Part shown: positions 33,306 to 41,824 of the stretch, piece by piece
How positions within the stretch are numbered: the stretch's first letter is position 1
How the letters are laid out: every line of letters begins with the position of its first letter
Assembly (NCBI GenBank): GCA_964549945.1
Contig: CAZJXD010000001.1
Span: forward strand, 109,658 to 173,657
DNA length: 64,000 nt
Source: B25-G16 sp964549945
GTDB taxonomy: Bacteria; Desulfobacterota; DSM-4660; Desulfatiglandales; B25-G16
Direction: 5' to 3'
Notes under the pieces: generated by a model
Told to the model about the DNA's origin: nothing
Databases searched by the model: none
Seen by the model: the letters and a program-made list of their open reading frames with translations, nothing else
Position numbers and translations under genes: made by a program

Positions 33306-34601
33306 ATGACGAAAAGCTTTATGCCGGAAGTCCATACCGAAGAAGAGTTGAAAGACCTCCAGTTGAGGGGTCTCAAATGGACGGTTACCCATGCCTATAC
33401 AGGATCGGATTTCTATAGAAGGCGATTCGATGAAGCCAGGGTAAAACCGGATGATATTAGCTCCTTGAACGATATAAAACGGCTGCCCTTTACCACTGCC
33501 AAGGACTTGCAGGAAGGCTATCCCTTCCCCTTACGATCGGTGCCCTTTAAGGATATTGTGAGGATTCACGCCTCATCCGGCACCACGGGCAAGAGAAAGG
33601 TGCTTTGCTATACACGGAAGGATATCGAGGACTGGGGAGATTTCTTTGCCAGGTGCTACGAGATGGCGGGATTAAACGAGGAGGATAGGGTCCAGATAGC
33701 CGTGGGCTACGGGGTGTGGACGGCCGGCGTCGGCTTTCAGCTGGGCTGCGAGAAGTTCGGTGCCATGGCCATTCCCGCAGGCCCCGGCAATATCGATATG
33801 CAGTGCATGTTCCTCGTTGATTTTCAAACCACCGTGCTCTGCTGTACTGCCTCAATGGGGCTGCTCATGGCAGAGGAGGTGGAGAAGCGGAACATAAAGG
33901 ACCGGATAACTCTAAAAAAGGTTATCTTTGGATCGGAACGCTCCAGCGAGGCGATGCGAAAGAGGATCAAGGAGCTTCTCGGTGTCGAACATATCTTCGA
34001 TATCCCCGGCATGACGGAGCTCTATGGCCCCGGCACCGGCCTTGATTGTGTGTATCATGAGGGCATCCATTACTGGGCGGACTACTACATCCTCGAGATA
34101 CTGGACCCCGACACCCTTGAAGAGGTCGAGGATGGAGAGGTTGGGGAGATGGTGGTAACCACCCTCAGGAAGGAGGGCTCGCCGCTGATCAGGTATAGAA
34201 CGAGGGACCTCACCAGGATCATCCCGAAGCGGTGTTCCTGTGGATCTGTCCTTCCCATGCACGATGCCCTCTTGGGCCGATCCGACGATATGTTCATCAT
34301 TAGGGGAGTGAATATCTATCCCAGCCAGGTGGACACTATTCTGTCAAATATCCCTGGGGCGGGAAGCGAGTATCAGATCCTTCTGGATAGAAAAGAGGAT
34401 GGCAAGGATTACATGAGCTTGAAGATCGAGCGGGGTCAGGGGCAAGACCCATTGAGGGATGAGGAGTTGAAGAGGAAGGTAGAGGATGAGATAAAAAAGC
34501 AGGTCCTGGTGAGCGGTGCAGTGAGCATCGTTGAGTACGGGGAGCTGCCCAGGTCTGAGAGGAAGAGCAAGAGGGTGTTCGATAACCGGGGGAATGATTA
34601 G
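33306..34601 (+). CDS. paaK: Phenylacetate-CoA ligase-like enzyme
   Basis: The ATG at 33306 has AAAGGAGTGAAAGG before it; an earlier ATG at 33186 would add 40 residues unlike the family. The 431-residue protein has the PaaK pattern: YRRRFDEA near the start, IHASSGTTGKRKV for ATP binding, GMTELYGPG, and a C-terminal FIIRGVNIYPSQVD with a late conserved lysine region. PaaK-type enzymes activate phenylacetate, other aryl acids or sometimes indole acids with ATP. Its place after the TRAP genes suggests that it activates the imported acid. The exact substrate is not shown. Confidence 0.92.
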   Translation: MTKSFMPEVHTEEELKDLQLRGLKWTVTHAYTGSDFYRRRFDEARVKPDDISSLNDIKRLPFTTAKDLQEGYPFPLRSVPFKDIVRIHASSGTTGKRKVLCYTRKDIEDWGDFFARCYEMAGLNEEDRVQIAVGYGVWTAGVGFQLGCEKFGAMAIPAGPGNIDMQCMFLVDFQTTVLCCTASMGLLMAEEVEKRNIKDRITLKKVIFGSERSSEAMRKRIKELLGVEHIFDIPGMTELYGPGTGLDCVYHEGIHYWADYYILEILDPDTLEEVEDGEVGEMVVTTLRKEGSPLIRYRTRDLTRIIPKRCSCGSVLPMHDALLGRSDDMFIIRGVNIYPSQVDTILSNIPGAGSEYQILLDRKEDGKDYMSLKIERGQGQDPLRDEELKRKVEDEIKKQVLVSGAVSIVEYGELPRSERKSKRVFDNRGND

Positions 34602-34640
34602 GGTTTAGAAATTCCACGCAGTGACGGATGAGGGGTATTT

Positions 34641-35504
34641 ATGAGGAAATTTGATTATTATCAGCCTGAGACCCTTAAAGAGGCCTGGTCCCTGATGGAG
34701 AAGATCAAGGGGGAGGCCAGATACGTTGCAGGGGGCACCGATATCATCGTCAATATAAAAGATAAGAAGATTCAGCCCGATGCACTGATCTCACTAAAGA
34801 GAATCAAGGAGTTGGCCGGTATCCACCGCAACAGGGAATTGGTGTTCGGAAGCATGACTCTTCTAAGAGACCTGGAGAGAGATCCCCGCATTGGCAGGGA
34901 ATACCCGGCACTTGCTCGGGCGGCCATGGTACTCGCCACCCCCCAGATCAGGAACGTGGCTACTGTGGGGGGTAATCTCTGCAATGCAGCGCCGTCTGCT
35001 GACTGCGCTCCCCCTCTCTTGGTGATGGAGGCAAGCCTCACACTCGAAGGTCCTGGAGGCCGGAGGGAGGTATCGATTGAGGATTTCTTCAAGGCCCCAG
35101 GCCATACATGCATGGATACCACCGAGATCCTAACCCGGATCAGGATCCCGTCTGCACAGGAACGCAATGGAACCTCTTTTTTAAAGCTGGGCAGGGTTTC
35201 CACGGATATCGCCGTGGCAAATGCTGCTGCCTTCATCACAATGGAGGGAAAGATCTGTTCGAGATGTCGTATTGCCGTGGGTGCGGTAGCTCCGGTACCA
35301 TTGAGGCTTATCTCAGTGGAGCGGATGATTGAGGGGGAGGCGATATCCCCTGAGCTCCTGGATAGGGCGGCGAGGATGGCAGAGGATGAGGTTACGCCAA
35401 TTACAGATGTTCGCTCGACCGCCGAGTACCGGAGGATAACATCAGGGGTGCTGGTTAAAAGGGCAATAGAGGAGGCCATGAAAGCAGTGGAGGAAAGGGA
35501 ATGA
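34641..35504 (+). CDS. Molybdenum hydroxylase FAD-binding subunit
   Basis: The 287-residue protein is the medium subunit of the xanthine dehydrogenase family: YVAGGTDIIVNIK near residue 27, the FAD loop ATVGGNLCNAAPSAD around 110, and a C-terminal CO-dehydrogenase-flavoprotein-type domain. Its size is that of CoxM-like subunits. The extra cysteine-rich insertion that marks the beta subunit of 4-hydroxybenzoyl-CoA reductase is not seen, so the enzyme is more likely an oxidising hydroxylase or a related dehydrogenase than a true reductase of that kind. Its end overlaps the next gene by 4 bases. Confidence 0.92.
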   Translation: MRKFDYYQPETLKEAWSLMEKIKGEARYVAGGTDIIVNIKDKKIQPDALISLKRIKELAGIHRNRELVFGSMTLLRDLERDPRIGREYPALARAAMVLATPQIRNVATVGGNLCNAAPSADCAPPLLVMEASLTLEGPGGRREVSIEDFFKAPGHTCMDTTEILTRIRIPSAQERNGTSFLKLGRVSTDIAVANAAAFITMEGKICSRCRIAVGAVAPVPLRLISVERMIEGEAISPELLDRAARMAEDEVTPITDVRSTAEYRRITSGVLVKRAIEEAMKAVEERE

Positions 35505-35968
35505 AAAAGGCCATACGCTTTTTCCTTAACGGTCGCGAGGTTTCAACGGAGGTTGAGGCGCATAAGATGCTGCTGGAGGTGTTGAGGGATAATTTCCAGC
35601 TTACTGGGGCCAAGGATGGCTGCGGTCTGGGCGAATGCGGTGCATGCACGGTACTGGTGGATGGCCTGAGCGTACCTTCATGCCTCTATCCGGCCTTTGA
35701 GGTTGAGGGGAAGTCGGTCACCACCATCGAGGGATTGGTAGGGGAGGGAAACGAGCTCCACCCTATTCAGAAGGCCTTTGTGGAACGTGGAGGAATTCAG
35801 TGCGGGTTTTGCACGCCGGGGATGATCATGTCTGCAAAGGCGCTTTTGGATGAGAATCCCGACCCCACCGAGGAGGAGATCAAGCGAGGGATAGCCGGCA
35901 ATCTATGCCGTTGTACGGGGTACGTGCAGATCATCGACTCCATCGCAGAGGCCGCCAAAAAACTCTAA
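35501..35968 (+). CDS. Molybdenum hydroxylase 2x[2Fe-2S] subunit
   Basis: The 155-residue protein has the plant-type [2Fe-2S] motif DGCGLGECGACTVLVDG with its later cysteine, and the second cluster set CGFCTPGMIM...LCRCTGY typical of the small subunit. It shuttles electrons from the molybdenum site to FAD. The ATG overlaps the stop of the FAD-subunit gene (ATGA), and the large subunit starts 9 bases after it ends, so the three subunits are co-translated. Confidence 0.95.
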   Translation: MKKAIRFFLNGREVSTEVEAHKMLLEVLRDNFQLTGAKDGCGLGECGACTVLVDGLSVPSCLYPAFEVEGKSVTTIEGLVGEGNELHPIQKAFVERGGIQCGFCTPGMIMSAKALLDENPDPTEEEIKRGIAGNLCRCTGYVQIIDSIAEAAKKL

Positions 35969-35977
35969 GGAGATAAC

Positions 35978-38371
35978 ATGACCGAATACAGTTTCATTGG
36001 TCCCGAGGCTCCCAGGCCGGATGCGCCCGATAAGGCAGCAGGCAAGGCCCTTTACATTCACGATCTCGCAAGGCCGAGGATGCTCTACGGGAAGATTAAG
36101 TTCAGCGATTATGCCCACGCCAGGATAAAACACATCGATACCTCCAAGGCGGAGAGGGTGCCAGGGGTTCACGCGGTGATCACCGGGTACAACACGCCCG
36201 AGATCAGGATTGGGTTTATAAGGGACAACTTCGTCTTGAAAAGGGATAAGGTCAGGCAGTTTCGAGATGAGGTGGCCGCAGTAGCGGCAATCGATCCTGA
36301 TATTGCCGAAGAGGCAATAGGGCTGATCGAGGTCGAATACGAGGAACTTCCCGCCGTATTCTCCCCTGAGGATGCCCTCAAGGAGGGTGCCCCACTCGTT
36401 CATGAAGCGGATGTAAAGGGCCGGCCCAAGTCGGATAACCTGGTCCCCGTGCCCTGGAAATTCGTAGCGGGCGACGTTGAAAAGGCAAAACAGGGGGCGG
36501 CATACATTGCCGAGGATGAGTTCCAGACTCCCTTGATACAGCAGTCCTGCCTGGGAACGGCTGGCTGTATTGCGGAATTCGATCTCCAGAACAATCTGCT
36601 CATCCATACCAAGACCCAGATCCCCTTCCTGGCGCAGAACGATTTCAACCGTGCCCTCGCTGCCATGGGACTAAAGGGGAAGAATACAAGGGTCATCGTT
36701 CCAACCCTGGGCGGTTCATTCGGGACGGGGCTTGACACCCACAGCTATGAATACATTGCTATACTATTGGCGTACAAGACGGGGAGACCGGTCAAAATAG
36801 TCTTTACGCGGGAAGAGGAGTTCACGGCCCTCTCACCCAGACAGCCTTCAAAGGCCCACATCATCCAGGGCTGCGATAGAAGAGGCATGCTCACCTTTCG
36901 GGAGGTCAGGATGATCCTCGATAACGGCGCCTATACATCGTGGGGCGCGACCACACCGAGCGTGATGATGCTGCCCATCTCCACCCTCTACAGGGTTCCC
37001 AATGTCCTTTACGAGACCAAGATCGTCTATACAAACAACACCTACTGTCAGGCCATGAGGGGATACGGAAATCCCCAGGCCACCTGGGCCTTGGAGAGCA
37101 ACGTGGATCAGCTCGCCGAGGCGGCTGGTATCGATCCTTTCGAGTTCAGGATGATAAACGGCAACGTACCCAACGAAACCTCCCCGATGGGGCTGAAGAT
37201 CACCACATGCGGCCTGAAGGATTGCATGGAAGCGGTGGCAGAAAAGCTCAAATGGAAGGAGAAACGGGGGAAGGAAAGAAGTAAGGCCCGGGGTGTGGGA
37301 ATGGCCAGCCTGTTTCACGTGGGCGGTGCCGCCAGGGTTTACCGCTCGGATGGCACCGGCATCATCATGAAGCTGGATGATTTTGGCAATGTCTCGGTCA
37401 TCACCGGCGGGGTGGAGATGGGGCAGGGATTTGACTCCGCACTGACCTTGGCCTCTGCTGAGGCGCTCGGGGTGACACCGGACAAGGTCACGATCATATC
37501 AGGGGATACGGCGATCTGCCCGTGGGATGTGGGCACACATGCGAGTCGTGGGGCATTCACCGCAGGCAATGCCGCGATCATGGCCGCGGGCAAGGCAAGG
37601 GAGAAGATCTTTCAGCTTGCCTCGGAACATTTCATGCCTCGAGTACTCTCAAGCCTCAAAAAACAGGTGAAAAAGGACACTAGCTTTGAGATGCCCGATC
37701 TCGATTTCGAGAGGAAGTTCCTTTCCTCTGAGTTCGACATGAGGGAGAACCACATTTTCCTTAAGGAAGACCCGGACAACCCATTCCTTCGCGTCAGCCT
37801 CGAGGAGATCCTGAGGGCCGCCCACTACAAGGAGCACGGCACCATGATTGTCGCTGAGGCATTCTACGATCCCGCCAATGAAATGGTCGATCCGAAAACC
37901 AGCAGGGGAAATATCTCAACCACCTACATCTTCGGAACCCAGGGGGCAGAGGTAGAGGTAGATCGAGAGACCGGGAAGGTGAAAATCCTGAAGTTTGTGG
38001 CGGCCCATGACGTGGGCAAGGTGATAAACAGGCAGACGATCAAGGGACAGATCTACGGGGGGATTGCAACGGGCATGGGATATGCACTTTGCGAGGAGTA
38101 CAAGACCGAGAGAGGCAGGAATCTAAACCCCAACTTCCTGGACTATAAGATTCTTTCGGCTCCTGATATTGACTTCCCCATTCACGTGGAATGCATTGAG
38201 ACGAATGACAAGGCCGGTCCCTTTGGGGCGAAGGGGGTTGGCGAACCGGGCGATGTGCCCACCGCTCCTGCCATCGCGAACGCCATCTACGATGCGATTG
38301 GGGTGAGGATCACGAGCCTTCCCATCACCCCGGAGAAGATCCTCGCTGCGTTGAGGGAAAAGAAGCAATAA
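35978..38371 (+). CDS. Molybdenum hydroxylase molybdopterin-binding subunit
   Basis: The 797-residue protein is the catalytic large subunit: PDAPDKAAGKALYIHDL near the start, cofactor loops LGGSFGTGLDTH and AMRGYGNPQATW, VEMGQGFDSAL, and near the end GAKGVGEPGD with the catalytic glutamate. The family hydroxylates or dehydroxylates ring carbons with water as oxygen source. The substrate group is not fixed by the motifs I can see. Context with a PaaK-like ligase and a TRAP importer suggests an aryl- or heteroaryl-type acid or CoA thioester. No cofactor-insertion protein is encoded next to it. Confidence 0.93.
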   Translation: MTEYSFIGPEAPRPDAPDKAAGKALYIHDLARPRMLYGKIKFSDYAHARIKHIDTSKAERVPGVHAVITGYNTPEIRIGFIRDNFVLKRDKVRQFRDEVAAVAAIDPDIAEEAIGLIEVEYEELPAVFSPEDALKEGAPLVHEADVKGRPKSDNLVPVPWKFVAGDVEKAKQGAAYIAEDEFQTPLIQQSCLGTAGCIAEFDLQNNLLIHTKTQIPFLAQNDFNRALAAMGLKGKNTRVIVPTLGGSFGTGLDTHSYEYIAILLAYKTGRPVKIVFTREEEFTALSPRQPSKAHIIQGCDRRGMLTFREVRMILDNGAYTSWGATTPSVMMLPISTLYRVPNVLYETKIVYTNNTYCQAMRGYGNPQATWALESNVDQLAEAAGIDPFEFRMINGNVPNETSPMGLKITTCGLKDCMEAVAEKLKWKEKRGKERSKARGVGMASLFHVGGAARVYRSDGTGIIMKLDDFGNVSVITGGVEMGQGFDSALTLASAEALGVTPDKVTIISGDTAICPWDVGTHASRGAFTAGNAAIMAAGKAREKIFQLASEHFMPRVLSSLKKQVKKDTSFEMPDLDFERKFLSSEFDMRENHIFLKEDPDNPFLRVSLEEILRAAHYKEHGTMIVAEAFYDPANEMVDPKTSRGNISTTYIFGTQGAEVEVDRETGKVKILKFVAAHDVGKVINRQTIKGQIYGGIATGMGYALCEEYKTERGRNLNPNFLDYKILSAPDIDFPIHVECIETNDKAGPFGAKGVGEPGDVPTAPAIANAIYDAIGVRITSLPITPEKILAALREKKQ

Positions 38372-38820
38372 CCTGATACCCGAGGGCTGCCAAAGATCGC
38401 CTTTCTCAACAAGCCTTTTATTCCGCCCGACATAACCCCGGTGCGGCCCTTCTTGCCCAAATCTTATACGATTTTTACTTAAAAGTGCATATAAGGTGAT
38501 TAAGAAATGGTTTCAAAAAACATTATCGCTATGAGCAGACGGATCGGAAGCCAGATACAGCATCGGATAGCAAATCTAATCTGTACTTTATTGAGATTTA
38601 AGAGTGGCTCGAGATCAATTGAATAGTGCGAATCCAGTTGCATGCAAGATGTTGTGTCCGTTAAAGATGATGCTCAATTCCATGTAATAACCACTTCGAA
38701 TTTTAAATCTGAACGGCTTAGAAGTGGCTCACCTCTAAGTCGTTCAAAAGATCCCCCTAATTTATTGAAATATCAAATATAGAGCTTGATTTTTCAAGAT
38801 AAATCGTTTAGGCTGCGACC
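38372..38820. other. Intergenic region with one strong hairpin
   Basis: No gene is evident. GAACGGCTTAGA (38711-38722) pairs with TCTAAGTCGTTC (38734-38745), 12 bp with one G-T pair and an 11-base loop, but no T tract follows. A short frame at about 38392-38482 (KIAFLNKPFIPPD-like) may be the remains of a lost gene. The region marks a change from GC-richer catabolic genes to accessory genes. Confidence 0.45.
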
Positions 38821-39966
38821 ATGAACCTTATCGACAGAAAAACGGATCGAGCCACATTGTCCAAGCTCATGTCCCTATTTCCCGTTACGGCGATTCTTGG
38901 CCCCCGGCAGTGCGGAAAAACGACGCTGGCCCGAACGCTTGCCGCTGATTCCTATTTCGATCTGGAAAATCCTCGGGATTGTGCCCGGCTGGAACAGCCT
39001 CAGCTCGCACTGGAAGACCTGACAGGGCTCATCGTCATCGACGAGATCCAGCGGTTGCCCGATCTTTTTCCGCTCCTGCGCTATCTGGTGGATCAAGGAA
39101 AAAGCCGCAAGTTCGTGATCCTAGGGAGCGCCTCGCGGGATTTGATTCGCCAGAGTTCGGAATCCCTGGCCGGGAGGATCGCCTATCTTCAATTAGGCGG
39201 GTTCCGCCTCAGTGATATCGATCCCGGGGCCATTAAGACCCTGTGGTGGCGCGGGGGATTGCCCCCATCCTTCCTGGCGGCCTCGGACAATGAGAGCCTG
39301 CTCTGGAGGAATCAATACGTGACGACCTTTTTGGAACGGGACATCCCCCAGTTAGGGATCACAATCCCCGCCCGGACCCTTCGCCGCTTCTGGACCATGT
39401 TGAGCCATTACCACGGTCATATCCTGAACTATGCGGAGCTGGGCCGTTCCTTCGGCATCTCCGATATGACCGTCCGAAAATACTGCGATATTTTGGAAGG
39501 CACGTTCATGATCCGAATCCTCCAGCCCTGGTATGTCAACATCGGGAAACGTCTGGTGAAGCGACCGAAATTGTACCTGCGCGACTCCGGGCTGTACCAT
39601 GCCTTGCTGTCCATTGAAACCACGGAGCAACTGCACGCTTCGCCCCGGCTTGGAGCCTCCTGGGAAGGATTTGCACTGGATTGCGTCTGCCGAACCTTGG
39701 GAAGGGAAGATGAGGAGTTCTATTTTTGGCACACCCATGCCGGCGCGGAACTCGATCTTTTTTGGCAGGCGCGCGGACAAAACTGGGGGGTGGAATTCAA
39801 GTATGAAGACGCCCCCCGGTTGACCCGATCCATGAAGACGGCAGTTGAAGACCTTACATTAGAGCGGCTGTGGGTCGTGTATCCTGGGAAAGCAGCCTAT
39901 CGTCTCACCGAAAAGATTCAGGTGATCCCCCTTGCAGATGTCCATGACATTTGGAACTATGGATAA
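38821..39966 (+). CDS. AAA_14/DUF4143 ATPase
   Basis: The 381-residue protein has Walker A GPRQCGKTT (27-35), Walker B LIVIDEIQ and a sensor region KFVILGSASRDL, then the C-terminal DUF4143 part with WRNQYVTTFLERDIPQLG, the winged helix and the nuclease-like strand ELDLFWQARGQNWGVEFK. These ATPases are scattered, horizontally mobile genes with no settled function, often near toxin-antitoxin genes, as here. No ribosome site is obvious before the ATG. Confidence 0.92.
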   Translation: MNLIDRKTDRATLSKLMSLFPVTAILGPRQCGKTTLARTLAADSYFDLENPRDCARLEQPQLALEDLTGLIVIDEIQRLPDLFPLLRYLVDQGKSRKFVILGSASRDLIRQSSESLAGRIAYLQLGGFRLSDIDPGAIKTLWWRGGLPPSFLAASDNESLLWRNQYVTTFLERDIPQLGITIPARTLRRFWTMLSHYHGHILNYAELGRSFGISDMTVRKYCDILEGTFMIRILQPWYVNIGKRLVKRPKLYLRDSGLYHALLSIETTEQLHASPRLGASWEGFALDCVCRTLGREDEEFYFWHTHAGAELDLFWQARGQNWGVEFKYEDAPRLTRSMKTAVEDLTLERLWVVYPGKAAYRLTEKIQVIPLADVHDIWNYG

Positions 39967-40041
39967 CTAAGAACATAAAGGGTGCCATCGATCCATGAAC
40001 GCAGGCCGCATTCAAATCAAATTAATGATAGGGCATGCAGT

Positions 40042-40233
40042 ATGAGTGCTGAACGAATCAAGAGCTGGCCAACAAAGGAGCGCCTGCGCGAACGACTTCT
40101 TGCCGAAGGCCCGGAACGGCTGACTGATGCCGATCTGCTCGCCATCATCCTTCGCATTGGATCAGGAACGTTCAGGGATGGAACTCACCCCGTTACTTTC
40201 GTCAAGTGGATGTGGCACATGCTGCGGCTATGA
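40042..40233 (+). pseudogene. radC: radC remnant, N-terminal fragment
   Basis: From the ATG at 40042 the first 40 or so residues follow the RadC N-terminus (IKSWPTKERLRERLLAEGPE, LTDADLLAIILRIGSG). The frame then leaves the family at about base 40175 and stops at 40233. The helix-hairpin-helix and JAB/MPN metalloprotease parts that make up most of RadC are missing. The tail overlaps the SEC-C gene on the other strand. Confidence 0.75.
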
Positions 40234-40369
40234 GTTTGGAACGCTTTTTCTCATCGGTCTCAAGATGACAATGCTTGTATTTCTTTCCACTTCCGCACCA
40301 GCAAATGTCATTTCTACCGAGCTTGGGAATAGGCTCCCGCTTATCTAAGATTTTATCGAGAAACTTCAT
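40202..40369 (-). CDS. Small SEC-C motif protein
   Basis: From ATG 40369, with AGGA six bases before it, the protein has 55 residues and carries the zinc-binding SEC-C motif KLGRNDICWCGSGKKYKHCH. The second Cys region reads CWCGSG, the usual CPCGSG having Pro in place of Trp. A longer frame starts at 40441 but lacks a ribosome site. SEC-C motifs occur at the end of SecA and in many small proteins, where they bind zinc and often ribosomes or protein partners. Function here is unknown. Confidence 0.75.
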   Translation of the reverse strand: MKFLDKILDKREPIPKLGRNDICWCGSGKKYKHCHLETDEKKRSKLIAAACATST

Positions 40370-40441
40370 GCGGCATCCTATAGCAGACCCTTCCTCACTA
40401 GTAAAGCTTACATTTGGATAGAATTTATAGCCGCTGAACAT

Positions 40442-40718
40442 TTTCTATTAATATGGATGGGGGAAATCCATGATTTCAACATGCTGCTATGATTGAGGAA
40501 AATCTAGAGGCCGAAAAACTTATTACCGCGGGATGAGATCTTGATCATTCACGAACTTTCTCCGATCGTTACCTATGGCATGAAACCATGGTGGAAGAAA
40601 CTTTAAGGCAAATCGATAAATTTATGGTAATGATATTGTGAGATAGGAAAGGCTTGTATATTGAATATTATGGCTTTCATATAATATATGTTGGGGCGCG
40701 GAAGGTATAATATAAAAT
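40442..40718. other. Gap with a possible gene fragment
   Basis: No complete gene is seen. A short frame around 40551-40640 (RTFSDRYLWHETMVEETLRQ) reads like protein sequence but lacks a start and stops soon after, so it may be a fragment of a decayed gene. The rest is AT-rich. Confidence 0.3.
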
Positions 40719-40747
40719 TTGATTTTGTTCCCCATTTGTGCTATATT
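40719..40747 (+). promoter_or_regulatory. Promoter of the RelB/YafQ-like pair
   Basis: TTGATT (40719-40724) and TATATT (40742-40747) are 17 bases apart, 30 bases before the antitoxin ATG, which has a GGAGGTGA ribosome site. No clear operator palindrome was seen around it. Confidence 0.55.
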
Positions 40748-40776
40748 TATCAGGAAAGTATAAATGGAGGTGATTC

Positions 40777-41037
40777 ATGAATAAAACATCTACTATAAGA
40801 GCCCGTATACAGCCCGATTTGAAAGACAAAGCGGAGCAGGTTTTTCACAAACTCGGATTAACTTCAACACAGGCAATCACGCTTTTTTATAAGCAAGTCG
40901 AACTGAGAAACGGCCTGCCTTTTGATGTCGTCATTCCCAACAAGACCACACTTCGAACATTCGACGAGACAGATGCTGGAAAGAATTTGGTAGTTTGTGA
41001 AGACACTAATGATATGTTTAAAAAACTTGGGATCTAA
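40777..41037 (+). CDS. RelB/DinJ family antitoxin
   Basis: The 86-residue protein has the ribbon-helix-helix start of DinJ/RelB (TIRARIQPDLKDKAEQVFHKLGL, with TSTQAITLFYKQV as second helix) and a C-terminal tail that would wrap the toxin. It should bind the toxin encoded next and repress the shared promoter. Its stop codon overlaps the toxin start codon by one base (TAATG), typical of toxin-antitoxin operons. Confidence 0.92.
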   Translation: MNKTSTIRARIQPDLKDKAEQVFHKLGLTSTQAITLFYKQVELRNGLPFDVVIPNKTTLRTFDETDAGKNLVVCEDTNDMFKKLGI

Positions 41038-41309
41038 TGCTTACTCCTGTTTACACTCGCCAATTTGAGCGAGATTTAAAACGAATGAAAAAAAGACGTA
41101 AGAATATAGAAAAACTCAAGATAATTTTACGCTCGTTAACAGAGGAGGAGGATTTAGACCCTATCCATCGGGACCATAAATTGATTGGCAATTGGCTCGG
41201 GCGCCGTGAGTGCCACATCGAGTCTGATTGGCTTTTGATCTATAAAATCGAAGATGATCGTATCATTTTTGAGCGCACAGGGAGTCATTCTGACTTATTC
41301 AGTAACTAA
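41037..41309 (+). CDS. YafQ-like mRNA interferase toxin
   Basis: The 90-residue protein matches the YafQ branch of the RelE superfamily: YTRQFERDLKRMKKR, then RDHKLIGNWLGRRECHIESD, WLLIYKI and a final RTGSHSDLF. The histidines in DHKL, CHIE and GSHSDLF are those expected for ribosome-dependent mRNA cleavage, so it looks active. It forms a pair with the overlapping antitoxin gene and is followed by a terminator-like hairpin. Confidence 0.93.
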   Translation: MLTPVYTRQFERDLKRMKKRRKNIEKLKIILRSLTEEEDLDPIHRDHKLIGNWLGRRECHIESDWLLIYKIEDDRIIFERTGSHSDLFSN

Positions 41310-41317
41310 AGAAGCCC

Positions 41318-41349
41318 CCAGCCTCCGGGTGAAAGAGGGCTGGCCTTTT
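41318..41349 (+). terminator. Terminator-like hairpin after the toxin gene
   Basis: CCAGCC (41318-41323) pairs with GGCTGG (41338-41343), followed by CCTTTTC. A second arrangement using GGCTGGC at 41338 and GCCAGCC at about 41366 is possible, so the site may be bidirectional or part of a repeat. Confidence 0.5.
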
Positions 41350-41408
41350 CGTTGGCCGCTCAAAAGCCAGCCTTTTACCCAGCTCGTTCGCTTAGAGGGT
41401 GAAAAGCT

Positions 41409-41789
41409 GTGTTAGGCAATGAATTCATTAATGTCGTGGCAAGCGGGAGACTGGATATCATACATATGCTTCTGGATATTCTCGCTGAGACGGGTTCGAG
41501 GTATTGCCTGATTGGCGGTCTCGCCGTGAACGCATACGTTGAGCCGGTGGTGAGTCTTGATCTCGATATCGTAGCTACGATTGAAAATATCGAGGCCATT
41601 TGTAAAGCGGCCAAGGAACGAGGCTTTAGTGTTGAGCGCTTCGAGCATAGCGTCAATCTTGCCAGTGAGGCGTCCGAAAGTTCGGCTTCTGTCATTGCGA
41701 GCAAAGAGAAGCGAGCTCTTTTTACAAGACTGCCACGTCGTCCTGAGCAAAGCCGAAGGCCTCCTCGCAGTGACATTTTCTTGAATTGA
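41409..41789 (+). pseudogene. Nucleotidyltransferase gene truncated by a repeat
   Basis: The first 90 or so residues are the N-terminal half of an AbiEii/MNT-type nucleotidyltransferase, with GGLAVNAYV and the metal-binding SLDLDIVA. Then the frame enters the palindromic repeat at 41690 and ends in repeat-encoded, basic residues. The C-terminal half of the enzyme is not found after the repeat, so the gene is broken. Its intact relatives are usually found with an antitoxin or small partner, none of which is present here. Confidence 0.75.
41690..41775. repeat. Palindromic TGTCATTGCGAG element
   Basis: TGTCATTGCGAG at 41690-41701 and CTCGCAGTGACA at 41764-41775 are inverted copies with one mismatch. 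Between them is GTCGTCCTGAGCAAAGCCGA, another word of this repeat class. Such GTCATTGCGAG elements are abundant in Desulfobacterota, Chloroflexi and other environmental genomes and act like small mobile palindromes. This copy is inserted in the nucleotidyltransferase frame. Confidence 0.75.
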
Positions 41790-41824
41790 TACCAGCATCT
41801 TGCTGAAAGGAGCTTCATCTTCCT

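Noticed and set aside
34641..38371. 4-hydroxybenzoyl-CoA reductase
   Set aside because: The medium subunit lacks the cysteine-rich insertion holding the extra [4Fe-4S] cluster, so the specific name is not supported; only the molybdenum hydroxylase family is called.
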